The notes under the pieces are model-generated. The model was not told the DNA's origin and made no database searches. It saw only the letters and a program-made list of their open reading frames with translations. 64,000 nt of DNA, taken from contig NZ_AP022576.1 of assembly GCF_010730355.1 (NCBI RefSeq), positions 1,550,001 to 1,614,000 on the forward strand, in the 5' to 3' direction. The stretch is from Mycobacterium florentinum (GTDB lineage Bacteria; Actinomycetota; Actinomycetes; Mycobacteriales; Mycobacteriaceae). The position numbers and the translations under genes are program-made. Below, piece by piece: positions 1 to 8,137 of this stretch; the stretch's first letter is position 1, and every line of letters starts with the position of its first letter.

Positions 1-1
1 C

Positions 2-727
2 GGCCAGATCGTCGGTGGCCTGTTGGGTTGGGGCATAGAACAATCGGGCATCGATCCCGACTTTCAGCCCGCCCGCCTGACCGTTGACCTGTTGCGCCCC
101 GTGCTGATGCGGCCGGTACAGATTCAGACGTCGATACAACGGGAAGGCCGCCGGATCAGGCTGGTCGACGCAGCCCTGATTCAGCGCGACACGATCGTCG
201 CGCGGGCCAGTGCGCTGTTCCTGCGCCGCGGCGAGCATCCCGACGGCCAGGTGTGGTCCTTTCCGGTGCAGATGCCGGCGCTGCCGACCTCCTACGAGGG
301 CTTCCCGGCCGACATGCCGTTTCTCATCTGGGGATACGGCGCCACCTTCGAAGGCAGTCCCGGTATCGCCGCCGGCGAATGGGAGCAGTCCCACGCCCAG
401 AAGTTCGCCTGGGCGCGACTGTTTCGGCCGATGGTGCACGGTCACCCGCTGACACCGTTTACCCGCCTGGCCTTCGCCGGAGATATCACGAGCTCGCTCA
501 CGCATTGGGGCACAGGCGGATTGCGCTACATCAACGCCGACTACACCGTGACCGCGAGCCGATTGCCCGACGGCGAATTCATCGGGCTGGCCGCCCAAAG
601 CCACTACGGCACGGCCGGGGTGGCCACCGGCGCGGCCACCCTGTTCGACTGCCACGGCCCCATCGGCACCAGCTCCGCCCTCGCAGTGGCCCAGCCCGCC
701 GACGCATTCAAACCGACCTACACGTAG
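2..727 (+). CDS. acyl-CoA thioesterase-like protein (5' end outside window)
   Basis: The reading frame is open from base 2, so the gene begins upstream of the window; about 241 C-terminal residues are present. It resembles the two-hotdog acyl-CoA thioesterase (TesB-like) proteins of actinobacteria: an N-terminal part with FQPARLTVDLLRPV, which is the usual strand-helix junction of such hotdog domains, then a C-terminal half with the TASRLPDGEFIGLAAQSHYG segment typical of the second hotdog. The likely role is hydrolysis of acyl-CoA thioesters in the cytoplasm; substrate unknown. Its 3' end is 6 bases from the convergent LysR gene. A broken copy of its last ~260 bases lies at 7670-7857. The family call is by motif and is fairly secure; the exact substrate is not. 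Confidence 0.75.
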   Translation, partial: GQIVGGLLGWGIEQSGIDPDFQPARLTVDLLRPVLMRPVQIQTSIQREGRRIRLVDAALIQRDTIVARASALFLRRGEHPDGQVWSFPVQMPALPTSYEGFPADMPFLIWGYGATFEGSPGIAAGEWEQSHAQKFAWARLFRPMVHGHPLTPFTRLAFAGDITSSLTHWGTGGLRYINADYTVTASRLPDGEFIGLAAQSHYGTAGVATGAATLFDCHGPIGTSSALAVAQPADAFKPTYT

Positions 728-733
728 GAGACG

Positions 734-1636
734 CTAGGCCCGGCCCGGGGCGGTGAGGTGTGCCGTAGCGAGTTCGCGAAAGGCCGCCACCAGACGACTG
801 CGGTCCCCCGCGCGGCTCGCCACAACAACATGGCTGACTTCGACGCCTTCCAACGGAATGGTCGTGATATCGGGACGCAATCGCTCGTAAAAGCCGGTCG
901 TGACGGCGACCGCCTGCCCGGAGGCGATGAGTTCCAACCCGTCCTCGAGGGTGTCCAAGAGTGGGCCGTCGGGCGCCCCGCGCCCGTCGGGCCGAGGATC
1001 GATGCGCCAAAAGTCATTCCAGGCAGGGGCGCAGTGTCGAAATTTCGGTATTGGTTCGTCGGCGATGTCATCGACGGTGACCGCCCGCCTGCCCGCGAGG
1101 CGATGGTCGACGGCCACGACCAACACCCGGGGCTCGTCGTAGAGGATCGTGACATGCAGCTGGTCGGTGGAAAAGGGCAGCGGGGTCACCACCGCATCCA
1201 CCCGGTGGTCGAGCAGTGCATCGCGCGGCTCGTTCCAGTCCAGGTGCAGGGTTTCCACAGCGGCATCGGGGTGCTCGCGACGCAGCGCACGCACCACCGG
1301 GGTGATGATCAGACTTGTTGTGTAGCCGATGACGATTCGGCCGGGCTGCGCGGCGTCCCGGGCCTGCGCGGTGGCCTGGACTGCCGAGCGTAGTAGGGCC
1401 TTCGCCCGGGGCAGGAACACCTCGCCGGCATCGGTGAGCCGGGTGCTTTGCGGAGTGCGGTCAAACAGGCGGACGCCCATCTGCTGCTCCAGGCGGCGGA
1501 TCTGCCGGCTCAGCGACGGCTGCGCGACGCGCAGCTCGGCCGCGGCGCGGCCAAAGTGCCGGTGTTCGGCCACCGCGACGAAGTATCCGACTAGTCGCAG
1601 GTCGAGATCCACCACCCGCGATGCCGAATCAGGCAT
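734..1636 (-). CDS. LysR-family transcriptional regulator
   Basis: A 300-residue LysR-type regulator. Residues ~5-65 form the winged helix-turn-helix (FGRAAAELRVAQPSLSRQIR, then LEQQMGVRLFDR), followed by a periplasmic-binding-protein-like effector domain (IVIGYTTSL onwards). The frame is open further upstream to 1735, but I chose the ATG at 1636 because the family begins a few residues before the DLRLVGYFVAVAE helix and upstream residues look non-conserved. It is divergent from the LLM oxidoreductase at 1792 across ~155 bases, so by the common LysR arrangement it may regulate that gene and the esterase behind it. Effector unknown. Confidence 0.85.
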   Translation of the reverse strand: MPDSASRVVDLDLRLVGYFVAVAEHRHFGRAAAELRVAQPSLSRQIRRLEQQMGVRLFDRTPQSTRLTDAGEVFLPRAKALLRSAVQATAQARDAAQPGRIVIGYTTSLIITPVVRALRREHPDAAVETLHLDWNEPRDALLDHRVDAVVTPLPFSTDQLHVTILYDEPRVLVVAVDHRLAGRRAVTVDDIADEPIPKFRHCAPAWNDFWRIDPRPDGRGAPDGPLLDTLEDGLELIASGQAVAVTTGFYERLRPDITTIPLEGVEVSHVVVASRAGDRSRLVAAFRELATAHLTAPGRA

Positions 1637-1791
1637 GAGATCACTGTAGCCCTCCGGGTGCCTCGGCGGGTGGGACAGGAACGATGCCTGATTTGCATCG
1701 CGCAATGTGGAACAGGTCTTGGACACGCAACGCAATGCGGCATTGACTCGATGACAACAGCAGGTAGCGATCAGAAGGGCGGGGACAACAG

Positions 1792-2706
1792 ATGAAAATT
1801 GGGGTCGCCACCGTCATCACCGATGAGGGTATACGTCCGGACGTACTCGCAAAAGCACTGGAAGATCGAGGATTTGACTCGCTCGTCGTGGCCGAACACT
1901 CACACGTCCCGTCAAGTCGAGCCACTCCGTTCCCAGCGGGCGGCGAGTTACCGCGCGAGTACTACCGCTCCTATGACCCTTTCGTCGCGCTGACAGCGGC
2001 CGCTGTCGCCACATCCGAACTTCTGATTGGGCCCGGAGTACTTCTTCTGCCGCAACGGGACTCGATTCAAACGGCGAAGGCGATTTCCAGCCTCGATCAG
2101 ATATCCGCGGGTCGAGTGATGCTGGGCCTGGGCCTGGGCTGGAATCTCGAAGAGGCCGCCGATCACGGCGTTGCAGCCACGATGCGGGGCCAACTGCTCG
2201 ACGAAAAACTAGCTGCCATGAAAGAACTGTGGGCTAACGACGAAGCCGAATTCCACGGCCGTTATGTCGATTTCGATGCAACCTACTGCTGGCCCAAGCC
2301 CGCACAGAAGCCGCATCCAAGGATTTACTTCGGCGGATTCACTGCGGCCACGGTGTCTCGAGCACGGCGGCATCACGGTGGGTGGATGCCCATGGCCGTG
2401 CCGGTCGCCGATATGGTCCCCGCGCAGCTGAGCCTTCTCGAGGGCGCGACCGACATTCCAGTCAGCGTCATTGTGCCCGAAAACGTAGAACCCGATGTCC
2501 TGGATGCTTACCGCCGGCACGGCGCGGAACGAGCGCTCATCCTGCTTTCCACCAAATCCGAATCGGAAACGCTCCGGCTGCTCGACAGGATTGCGGCACA
2601 CACCGAAACACAGCTGAACCGCTGCTCGCTAGCAAATGCACTCTGGTGCAGCCATTTTCAAGGTCGATCGCAGCGGGTGATGCAGAACCGAAGGGCAATC
2701 CTGTGA
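1792..2706 (+). CDS. LLM-class (probably F420-dependent) oxidoreductase
   Basis: A 304-residue luciferase-like TIM-barrel oxidoreductase. Visible family features: the N-terminal strand MKIGVAT, the AEHSHVP segment that follows the first helix, the LLIGPGVLLLPQRD strand-loop and the GRVMLGLGLGWNLEE segment, all characteristic of the mycobacterial group that uses reduced F420 rather than FMN. The last ~30 residues (from about TETQLNRC) look non-conserved and are probably an extension. The stop codon overlaps the GTG start of the esterase at 2703 by four bases (GTGA), so the two are translationally coupled. Substrate not deducible; the cofactor is inferred from the family. Confidence 0.8.
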   Translation: MKIGVATVITDEGIRPDVLAKALEDRGFDSLVVAEHSHVPSSRATPFPAGGELPREYYRSYDPFVALTAAAVATSELLIGPGVLLLPQRDSIQTAKAISSLDQISAGRVMLGLGLGWNLEEAADHGVAATMRGQLLDEKLAAMKELWANDEAEFHGRYVDFDATYCWPKPAQKPHPRIYFGGFTAATVSRARRHHGGWMPMAVPVADMVPAQLSLLEGATDIPVSVIVPENVEPDVLDAYRRHGAERALILLSTKSESETLRLLDRIAAHTETQLNRCSLANALWCSHFQGRSQRVMQNRRAIL

Positions 2707-3623
2707 CGAGCAAGGAGTGCCGGGAGTTCGCGCAGTTCTGCGCTGCTGTGCGTGAGCGATTGTCGATTCACGATCTCAACCTGGCCACCGTTGGGGACAT
2801 CGTCGAGGCGGCCCACATCGCGGCGAAAGAACCCGAGGGCGTCACCTACGCGAAAGTCGATGCCGGCGGCGTCGAGGCCCTCTGGTGTGTCCCCGCCCGA
2901 AGCGACCCACGCTCCGTTCTGCTGCATAACCACATGGGGGGCAGCGTCGTCAGTTCGATGCACGCCGACCGGAAGCCCGCCGCACATATCGCCAAGGCCG
3001 CCGGTATGCGGTCGTTGGTAATCAACTACCGGCGCGCGCCGGAGCATACGTTCCCCGCGCAGATCGAAGACGTTGAGAAGGCCTATGATTGGCTGCTCGG
3101 CCAGGGTTACCGACCCGAGAACGTCGCGAGTGTCGGGCACTCAATCGGCGGCGCTCTCGCGGTCAGCCTGGCCGTTGGGTTGCGTAACAGGGGGGCCGCG
3201 CTGCCCGGCGCGATTCTGTCCATCTCGCCCTGGTGCGACCTGAGGCTCTCAAGCAGGTCCATCGAAACGAATGCGGACGTGGACATGGTGCTGTCGCGCG
3301 GGTTGCTGGAGTTTTTCCGGTCCTGCTGGCTCGATAAGACGGGTATCCACTGGCACGATCCGCGGGTGAACCTGCTTGAAGCCGACTTACGCGGCCTTCC
3401 GCCGATCGCAATCTTCTACGGCACCGACGAGCTGCTCGCGGACGAGGCGGTGCGGCTCGCACTGCGCGCGAAGGCGGCTGGCAACGATCAACAACTGCGG
3501 TCCGTCGACGGCGGCCAGCACTCCTTCATCATGGGCGCCGGCCGGGTTCCCGAGGTCGATGATGCCATCGCGGAAATGGGCAAGTGGTTACGGCGGAAGC
3601 TCCTGCTGAGGGCGCCGCCGTGA
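2703..3623 (+). CDS. alpha/beta-hydrolase fold-3 (HSL-type) esterase
   Basis: A 306-residue esterase of the hormone-sensitive-lipase type, placed at the GTG that overlaps the upstream stop; the same frame continues upstream but without a family match. The family's oxyanion motif HGGG is present as HNHMGG (about residue 78), the nucleophile elbow is GHSIGG (serine about residue 147; family norm GDSAGG), the acid is likely in FYGTDELLADE and the histidine in GGQHSF near residue 280. Only the deviations in the first two motifs are unusual. It is expected to hydrolyse short acyl esters in the cytoplasm. Coupled to the LLM oxidoreductase, so the pair may act on the same substrate. Confidence 0.8.
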   Translation: MTSKECREFAQFCAAVRERLSIHDLNLATVGDIVEAAHIAAKEPEGVTYAKVDAGGVEALWCVPARSDPRSVLLHNHMGGSVVSSMHADRKPAAHIAKAAGMRSLVINYRRAPEHTFPAQIEDVEKAYDWLLGQGYRPENVASVGHSIGGALAVSLAVGLRNRGAALPGAILSISPWCDLRLSSRSIETNADVDMVLSRGLLEFFRSCWLDKTGIHWHDPRVNLLEADLRGLPPIAIFYGTDELLADEAVRLALRAKAAGNDQQLRSVDGGQHSFIMGAGRVPEVDDAIAEMGKWLRRKLLLRAPP

Positions 3624-3691
3624 TCGGAAGGCCAGCGCAAAAGACCGAAACCTTTTGCTGTTCAGTAGAAACGAAAGGAGCCTGACGGCCC

Positions 3692-4210
3692 ATGTCCGTT
3701 CCCGCCGTGTCTCCCGGTCTCTCGATTGCCCATCGGATCGCAAGTCCGGTCGCGCGGTCGCGGCCCGGTATCAGCTTCCTCCGCAACATCGGCTCTCGAG
3801 TCGATCCGACTTTGCTCTGGCACACGCAGGGGCGAATCTCCTCCGTTTGGCCCTTCCCGGCCGTCGTTATGACGCATGTTGGCGCCAAGTCGGGCAGGAC
3901 CCGCAACAGTGCACTGGTGTACTTCACCGATCGAGGGCGGGTCATTCTCATCGCCTCAAACTTCGGTGAATCCCGAAATCCGGCTTGGTATTACAACGTC
4001 AAAGCGAATCCGATCGTGATACTTTACGCCCGCGGCATCTGTGGCCATTTCATGGCCGAGGAAATCTACGGTGCCGAACGCGACCGTCTGTTTCAGCGCG
4101 CAAAAGATGCCCCCGGGCCCTACGGCCGTTACGAGCAGGCTGCTGCCGCCGAATCCAGATATCTTCCGGTCCTTGGGTTTACGCCTTGTCACACGAAAGG
4201 GCTGCATTGA
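3692..4210 (+). CDS. Ddn-like deazaflavin-dependent nitroreductase family protein
   Basis: A 172-residue member of the F420H2-dependent split-barrel (FDOR-A, Ddn-like) family. The diagnostic stretch is MTHVGAKSGRTRNSALVYF followed by RVILIASNFGESRNPAWYYN and VKANP, which in the family forms the F420 phosphate and deazaflavin pocket. A GAAAGGAG Shine-Dalgarno lies 12 bases before the ATG. The gene follows the esterase by 68 bases and precedes the GMC pseudogene by one base, so it may once have been in one operon with them. The family acts on quinones, lipids or xenobiotics; the natural substrate here is unknown. Confidence 0.8.
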   Translation: MSVPAVSPGLSIAHRIASPVARSRPGISFLRNIGSRVDPTLLWHTQGRISSVWPFPAVVMTHVGAKSGRTRNSALVYFTDRGRVILIASNFGESRNPAWYYNVKANPIVILYARGICGHFMAEEIYGAERDRLFQRAKDAPGPYGRYEQAAAAESRYLPVLGFTPCHTKGLH

Positions 4211-4211
4211 T

Positions 4212-4660
4212 ATGACAAAGCAAAAAGACGCCGACGGTGAGCACTGCGACATGCTCGTCATAGGAAGCCTCTTGGGCGGAAGCGTCGCGGCGCTCGAGTT
4301 GACGGAAAAGGGAGATGGCTTACGCATCTCGGCGGTGTGGCGGAAGCGGTCCGACGAAGACTTCGCCGAAACAACCTGGGATATTGAGCGATTCGCATGG
4401 CCACCCCGGGGGCTCAAAGGCGTACAGCGCATTTATTTGCTGGCGAAGGTCATGGTCCACGCCGGAGTCGGTATCGGCTCCCGTGTACTCCAGCGGATAC
4501 GGAATTCTCGGCCGTCAACCAACGGCGCCCGCGCTGCGTCGAAGGACTCCGAATCTGCCGCGACCATCATGCCCACCGCGTCTTCGAGCAACACCATGGC
4601 GACGATTTACTCGAACACAGAGCGCGTGCGGCGGAGTTGACCGGCGGCGAAATGACAGCG
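4212..4660 (+). pseudogene. GMC oxidoreductase (cholesterol-oxidase-like) remnant, ends joined by internal deletion
   Basis: The open part encodes an N-terminal fragment resembling cholesterol-oxidase-type GMC flavoproteins: CDMLVIGSLLGGSVAALELT is a degraded FAD-binding segment, and DEDFAETTWDIERFAW then GVQRIYLL match what I recall of mycobacterial ChoD. After ~95 residues the text jumps to what looks like the family's extreme C-terminus: VEGLRI in frame 2 (about 4538), then AATIMPTASSSNTMATIY in frame 3 (4558-4611), then the AAEL of the final helix back in frame 2. About 400 residues are missing and there are at least two frameshifts. I see no possibility of a functional oxidase. Fragment recognition is by eye. 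Confidence 0.6.
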
Positions 4661-4668
4661 CGAATGAG

Positions 4669-5616
4669 ATGACAATGAACGATGCCAACGGGTTGGCTCT
4701 CTCGTCCTCCCCGCGAGAGGGCGAGAGTGAGGCTGAATGTGCGATGCGCTTCGAGCGCGAGGCGCTGCCATTGCTCGATGCGCTCTACCGGGCTGCGCTG
4801 GCGCTGACGGGGGATCGACTAGAAGCAGCGGATCTGCTGGAAGACACGATGATGAACGCCCACCGGCAATTCGGCTCATTGCCCCGGAGCGTCAACCTGA
4901 GGGCTTCGTTGTATCGACTCTTGACCAACGCCTACATCGGTAGTCTTCGCGCTCGACACCGTCGGCTGGCCGAAGGTCTGAACGGCGCGACCATCGATTG
5001 TCAATTGGCGACGGCTCCAGAGCACCCATCGACACGGCTGAGCTTGGCGGAGGTGGAGGCGCTCGAGGCGTTGCCGGCCGCAGTGATCACAAAAGCCTTG
5101 CAGGCGTTGCGGCAAGACACCCGCATGGTGGTGTACTACGCCGACGTGGAGGGCTTCACTTACGCAGAGATCGCCCACATCACCAACCGCTCGGTCAGCG
5201 CGGTGATCGCACTGCTCTACCGCGGCCGCCATCAATTGCGGTGCCTGCTGCTCGCTGCTTGCAGTGAGCGGGCAGCATGCCGGTTTCCGGTGCAAGCGCC
5301 GGAAGCGGCGGGGGTCCAGGGCGCGACGTCGCAACACGCGACGCTGCATCGGTTGACCGAGAACGCCACTTGCACAGAACAAATGGACTGGTTCGATCGT
5401 GACATCGTTCGCTTTGTCCTGTTGTGGGGGCCGCACGGGGAAGGGTGGGACGAGTTTGTCTATCCCACGTTTGGCATGACGGTTGAGCAGTTGGTAGACA
5501 GATTCCGCGGGATCATCGAGACTTTCGTACCTCGTCTTGGGTGCCTCGCCAAGTCCGATCGCGAACTCTTGGACAGGGCCCGCCAGCTCCCAACGATCTT
5601 CGGGCAAGCGAGGTAA
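4669..5616 (+). CDS. ECF-type sigma factor with C-terminal extension
   Basis: A 315-residue protein from the ATG at 4669. Residues ~25-95 match sigma region 2 of the SigH-like group (LLDALYRAALALTGD, DLLEDTMMNAH, NLRASLYRLLTNAYI), and residues ~150-195 match region 4 (VVYYADVEGFTYAEIA, SVSAVIALLYRGRHQLR). ECF factors usually end near here; this one continues for ~115 residues, the last ~80 of which (from MDWFDRDIVRFVLL) look like a separate small folded domain. No anti-sigma factor gene is adjacent. It would direct RNA polymerase to a regulon that cannot be inferred from the window. The extension could sense a signal or replace an anti-sigma factor; that is speculation. Confidence 0.75.
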   Translation: MTMNDANGLALSSSPREGESEAECAMRFEREALPLLDALYRAALALTGDRLEAADLLEDTMMNAHRQFGSLPRSVNLRASLYRLLTNAYIGSLRARHRRLAEGLNGATIDCQLATAPEHPSTRLSLAEVEALEALPAAVITKALQALRQDTRMVVYYADVEGFTYAEIAHITNRSVSAVIALLYRGRHQLRCLLLAACSERAACRFPVQAPEAAGVQGATSQHATLHRLTENATCTEQMDWFDRDIVRFVLLWGPHGEGWDEFVYPTFGMTVEQLVDRFRGIIETFVPRLGCLAKSDRELLDRARQLPTIFGQAR

Positions 5617-5620
5617 ACAC

Positions 5621-6445
5621 TCACCCCTGAGACCGTTGGCCCTTGAAGTAAACGAATTGGTGCGACGTGGCCAGCAGTGCTCGGTTCCGACTCCACAGCT
5701 GTGCGCTCTGGTCGAAGTACCCGCCCGAGAATCGGTTGGCGTGGGCGGTTCCTAAGACGAAGTCACCGCCCAGGGCATCAAGCTGCCGCTGATCGGCATG
5801 GAAATAGGTCGTCAACGAGATGGTTCCGGACGGGACGAATCCGCCGCGACGCAAGAACACTCGCGGGCAGAAGATGTCGCACAGAGCGGCCAGAGCCGGA
5901 TAGTCGACAGGGCGTTGTGCGTTGTCGCGCATCCACATGGTGCTCGTCGATACCTCGTTGGGCTGCGCGTGTTCACCCGGAAAGGCGCCCGCAACGAACC
6001 GCGCGTCGTAAAGGTGTCCCCAGGCGATGAAGTCACCCGGAACGCCGGGGACGAGCTGTTCTGGCGGCGGCGCGGCCGGCGGGTGCGCTTCGGTACTGGC
6101 CCAGGTATCGCGACGGACGCCGAATACCGCGGTCGCGATGGTTGTGACCGCGCCGTCCTGACTGAGTTCGGCGAGCCAGTGTTGATTGGTGCGGTTGGTG
6201 CGCGCGGCCCGAAGCGAGATGTCGAAATCACCGTCGGCGGTGGGCGCCGCGAAGTTGACGGTCAGCGCCAGTGGCTCGCCGATGCGGTCCGGGTGCGTCT
6301 CAATCGCACGCAGCATGACGGCAGCGGTGATCCCGCCGAACGGGCCGACAAAGTTGGCCCACTCCGGATGGGTACGACCGCGCCTGACGTTTCCGTCGAT
6401 GGTGTCAAGGTGGATGGCATTGTCGAACGGGTGTGGTGGGGTCAT
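5621..6445 (-). CDS. acyl-CoA thioesterase family protein
   Basis: A 274-residue two-hotdog thioesterase-like protein. The N-terminal hotdog contains HPEWANFVGPFGGITAAVML, the usual start of the first hot-dog helix, and AALTVNF-like strands; the C-terminal hotdog contains SGTISLTTYFHAD and DFVLGTAHANRFSGGYFDQ, the final family motif. It probably cleaves acyl-CoA. The start overlaps the stop of the upstream alcohol dehydrogenase by four bases (ATGA), so the two are a coupled operon. It is a paralogue-level relative of the thioesterase at base 2, though the two are clearly different in sequence. Confidence 0.75.
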   Translation of the reverse strand: MTPPHPFDNAIHLDTIDGNVRRGRTHPEWANFVGPFGGITAAVMLRAIETHPDRIGEPLALTVNFAAPTADGDFDISLRAARTNRTNQHWLAELSQDGAVTTIATAVFGVRRDTWASTEAHPPAAPPPEQLVPGVPGDFIAWGHLYDARFVAGAFPGEHAQPNEVSTSTMWMRDNAQRPVDYPALAALCDIFCPRVFLRRGGFVPSGTISLTTYFHADQRQLDALGGDFVLGTAHANRFSGGYFDQSAQLWSRNRALLATSHQFVYFKGQRSQG

Positions 6446-7476
6446 GCAGGTTCCTTGGCTGCCCCCGTGGTGAGTACCACCCGGAAGCGGGCCTGGTTGG
6501 CCAGCATTCTCTGATAGCCATCGGCGGCCTTCTCCAATGGCAGGACCTCCACCATCGGCCTAATACCTTGCAGTGCAGCGAAATTGAGAGCGTCCTCGAG
6601 GTCGTTCGCGTCGCCGACCGGGTGGCCGCGCACCATGCCCGAGATATTGATCAGCTGCACCGGAGTGACCTGCACCGGGTCGGCCAAGAGTGCCAGCATC
6701 AGCAGTTCACCGTGCAGTCCCAGTCCGCCGATCGTGGCGGAGATCGCCTCGGCATTGGTGGCGGTGGCCGCGATGACCCGGGCCCCACCCAGGCTCTGCA
6801 GTTCGCCGGCCACATCGCTGGTCAGCGAGTCGATGCAGTAGTGAGCGCCCAGTTCGCGGGCGAGGTGACTTTTCTCGGCGCCGCGCGCGATCGCGACGGT
6901 GCGAAAACCCATTTTGACCGCGAACTGAATCCCGAGATGGCCAAGGCCACCAATCCCGAGGATGGCGACCAGATCGCCGGGCCCAGCGCCGGTGCGGCGC
7001 AACGAATTAAACATGGTCAGTCCCGCGCATGCGAGCGGCGCGGCCTCAACGGCCGATAGTTCATCGGGAATACGGGCCAGGGCGTTCGCCGGCGCCACGA
7101 CGTATTCGGCGAATCCGCCGGGAAACGTTGCGCCGGTAACCATACCGGCCTCGCAATGCACCAAGTCGCCGCGCCGGCAGCTGCGGCACTGCTCGCAATA
7201 GCCGCCCGACGCCCCGATCGCCACCCGTTCACCCTCGCGCCAACCCCCCACACCCTCGCCGAGCGCGTCGATGTGCCCGGCGATCTCGTGACCCGGCGTG
7301 AGCGGGAACTGCAGACCCGGCCACTGGCCGTCGACGAAGTTCGCATCGGAGTGGCAGATGCCACACGCTTCCACCGCGACCCGCACGGTGCCGGGTGCGG
7401 GATCGGTCAGAGTTCGATCGACAAGGGCCAGTTGTCCTTGCGGTGAGCTGACTTGCGCCGCGCGAAACGTTGTCAT
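6442..7476 (-). CDS. zinc-dependent alcohol dehydrogenase (MDR family)
   Basis: A 344-residue medium-chain alcohol dehydrogenase. Catalytic zinc ligands are visible in ACGICHSD (Cys ~37) and TPGHEIAGH (His-Glu ~60); the structural zinc site is CEQCRSCRRGDLVHC with the expected spacing. The NAD(P) Rossmann motif is ILGIGGLGHLGIQ near residue 170. The length is normal for bacterial class I-like ADH. It is first in a two-gene operon with the thioesterase and would oxidise or reduce alcohols/aldehydes in the cytoplasm; substrate unknown. Confidence 0.88.
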   Translation of the reverse strand: MTTFRAAQVSSPQGQLALVDRTLTDPAPGTVRVAVEACGICHSDANFVDGQWPGLQFPLTPGHEIAGHIDALGEGVGGWREGERVAIGASGGYCEQCRSCRRGDLVHCEAGMVTGATFPGGFAEYVVAPANALARIPDELSAVEAAPLACAGLTMFNSLRRTGAGPGDLVAILGIGGLGHLGIQFAVKMGFRTVAIARGAEKSHLARELGAHYCIDSLTSDVAGELQSLGGARVIAATATNAEAISATIGGLGLHGELLMLALLADPVQVTPVQLINISGMVRGHPVGDANDLEDALNFAALQGIRPMVEVLPLEKAADGYQRMLANQARFRVVLTTGAAKEPA

Positions 7477-7669
7477 GATGCGCCTTTCCGACTCTTCCTT
7501 TGCCGCAACGTCTGCCTACGAGTCTTTGGCAGTCCGCGACGTGTGTCCAAGACCTAATCGGCACCGCGCGATACCGAAACGACATGGGCCGAGGCGGCCG
7601 AACACGCGAACACGCCACGGCCGCCATGACGGATACTCGAATCTGCTTGGGGCATCAACGATGCCGTGT

Positions 7670-7857
7670 CGCCCGGCCTTCGCCGGCGACATCACCAGCT
7701 CGCGCACGCATTGGGGCACACGCGGATTGCGCTACATCAATGCCGGCTACACCGTCACCGCGAGCCGCTTACCCGACGGCGAATTCATCGGATTGGTCGC
7801 CCAAAGCCACTACGGCGCGACAGGCCCGCCGATGCGTTCAAACCGGCCGATACCTAG
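7670..7857 (+). pseudogene. thioesterase 3'-end remnant, direct copy of 464-726
   Basis: Bases 7670-7830 read FAGDITSSRTHWGTRGLRY then TVTASRLPDGEFIGL in frame 2, almost identical to the C-terminal part of the thioesterase at 464-612. About 80 bases are then missing and the copy resumes in another frame with PADAFKP and the stop TAG at 7855-7857, matching 693-726. The N-terminal two-thirds of the gene are absent. The two copies are in the same orientation and bracket a ~7 kb block. Confidence 0.8.
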
Positions 7858-7960
7858 TCCATCGGCGGCGCAGCGAGTGGGCCATCACCGTTCGTATGGT
7901 CCCGTCCGCCCGTCGGTCTGCTCGACCCTCGAAATCTCGCACTACATGCGGTGTTTGGGC

Positions 7961-7966
7961 TATGCT
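7961..7966 (+). promoter_or_regulatory. candidate -10 element (TATGCT) for the cyclase operon
   Basis: TATGCT, fitting the mycobacterial TANNNT consensus and preceded by GGGC, lies ~95 bases before the leader ORF. No convincing -35 hexamer is present, which is common in mycobacteria. Confidence 0.25.
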
Positions 7967-8059
7967 GACCCTCCACAAGCCGTAGAGCGGATCTGCGCAG
8001 TCCCGCAGCGAGGGGACCGTCACTGCGGTGGGTGGACATTTCCCTTGGAGGGGAGTGCC

Positions 8060-8137
8060 GTGTACATGCGCCTCAGCCTGCCATTCTCCAGCGTCGCCGT
8101 GGAGACGACGCCCAAGACGGTGTGCCCTGCGCCGTGA
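8060..8137 (+). CDS. possible 25-residue leader peptide
   Basis: A GTG (8060; ATG alternative at 8066) follows a strong GGAGGGGAG Shine-Dalgarno at 8047-8055. The frame encodes 25 residues (VYMRLSLPFSS... ending CPAP) and its TGA at 8135-8137 overlaps the GTG at 8134 that is my preferred start for the large cyclase gene, which has no Shine-Dalgarno of its own. This is the usual geometry for translational coupling. No family match is possible at this length; the alternative is that translation of the large gene starts at the GTG at 8032 and that this frame is unused. Confidence 0.35.
   Translation: MYMRLSLPFSSVAVETTPKTVCPAP

Larger units (their letters stand above)
7477..8031. other. intergenic stretch with a gene remnant and a candidate promoter
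   Basis: No intact gene is seen between the alcohol dehydrogenase start and the large cyclase gene. The stretch contains the decayed thioesterase fragment at 7670-7857 and a possible -10 element at 7961; bases 7477-7669 show nothing I recognise. Open frames here have no family match. Confidence 0.6.

Noticed and set aside
1792..2706. Frameshift near the end of the LLM oxidoreductase
   Set aside because: The last ~30 residues look non-conserved, but the GTGA coupling with the esterase supports the stop as real.
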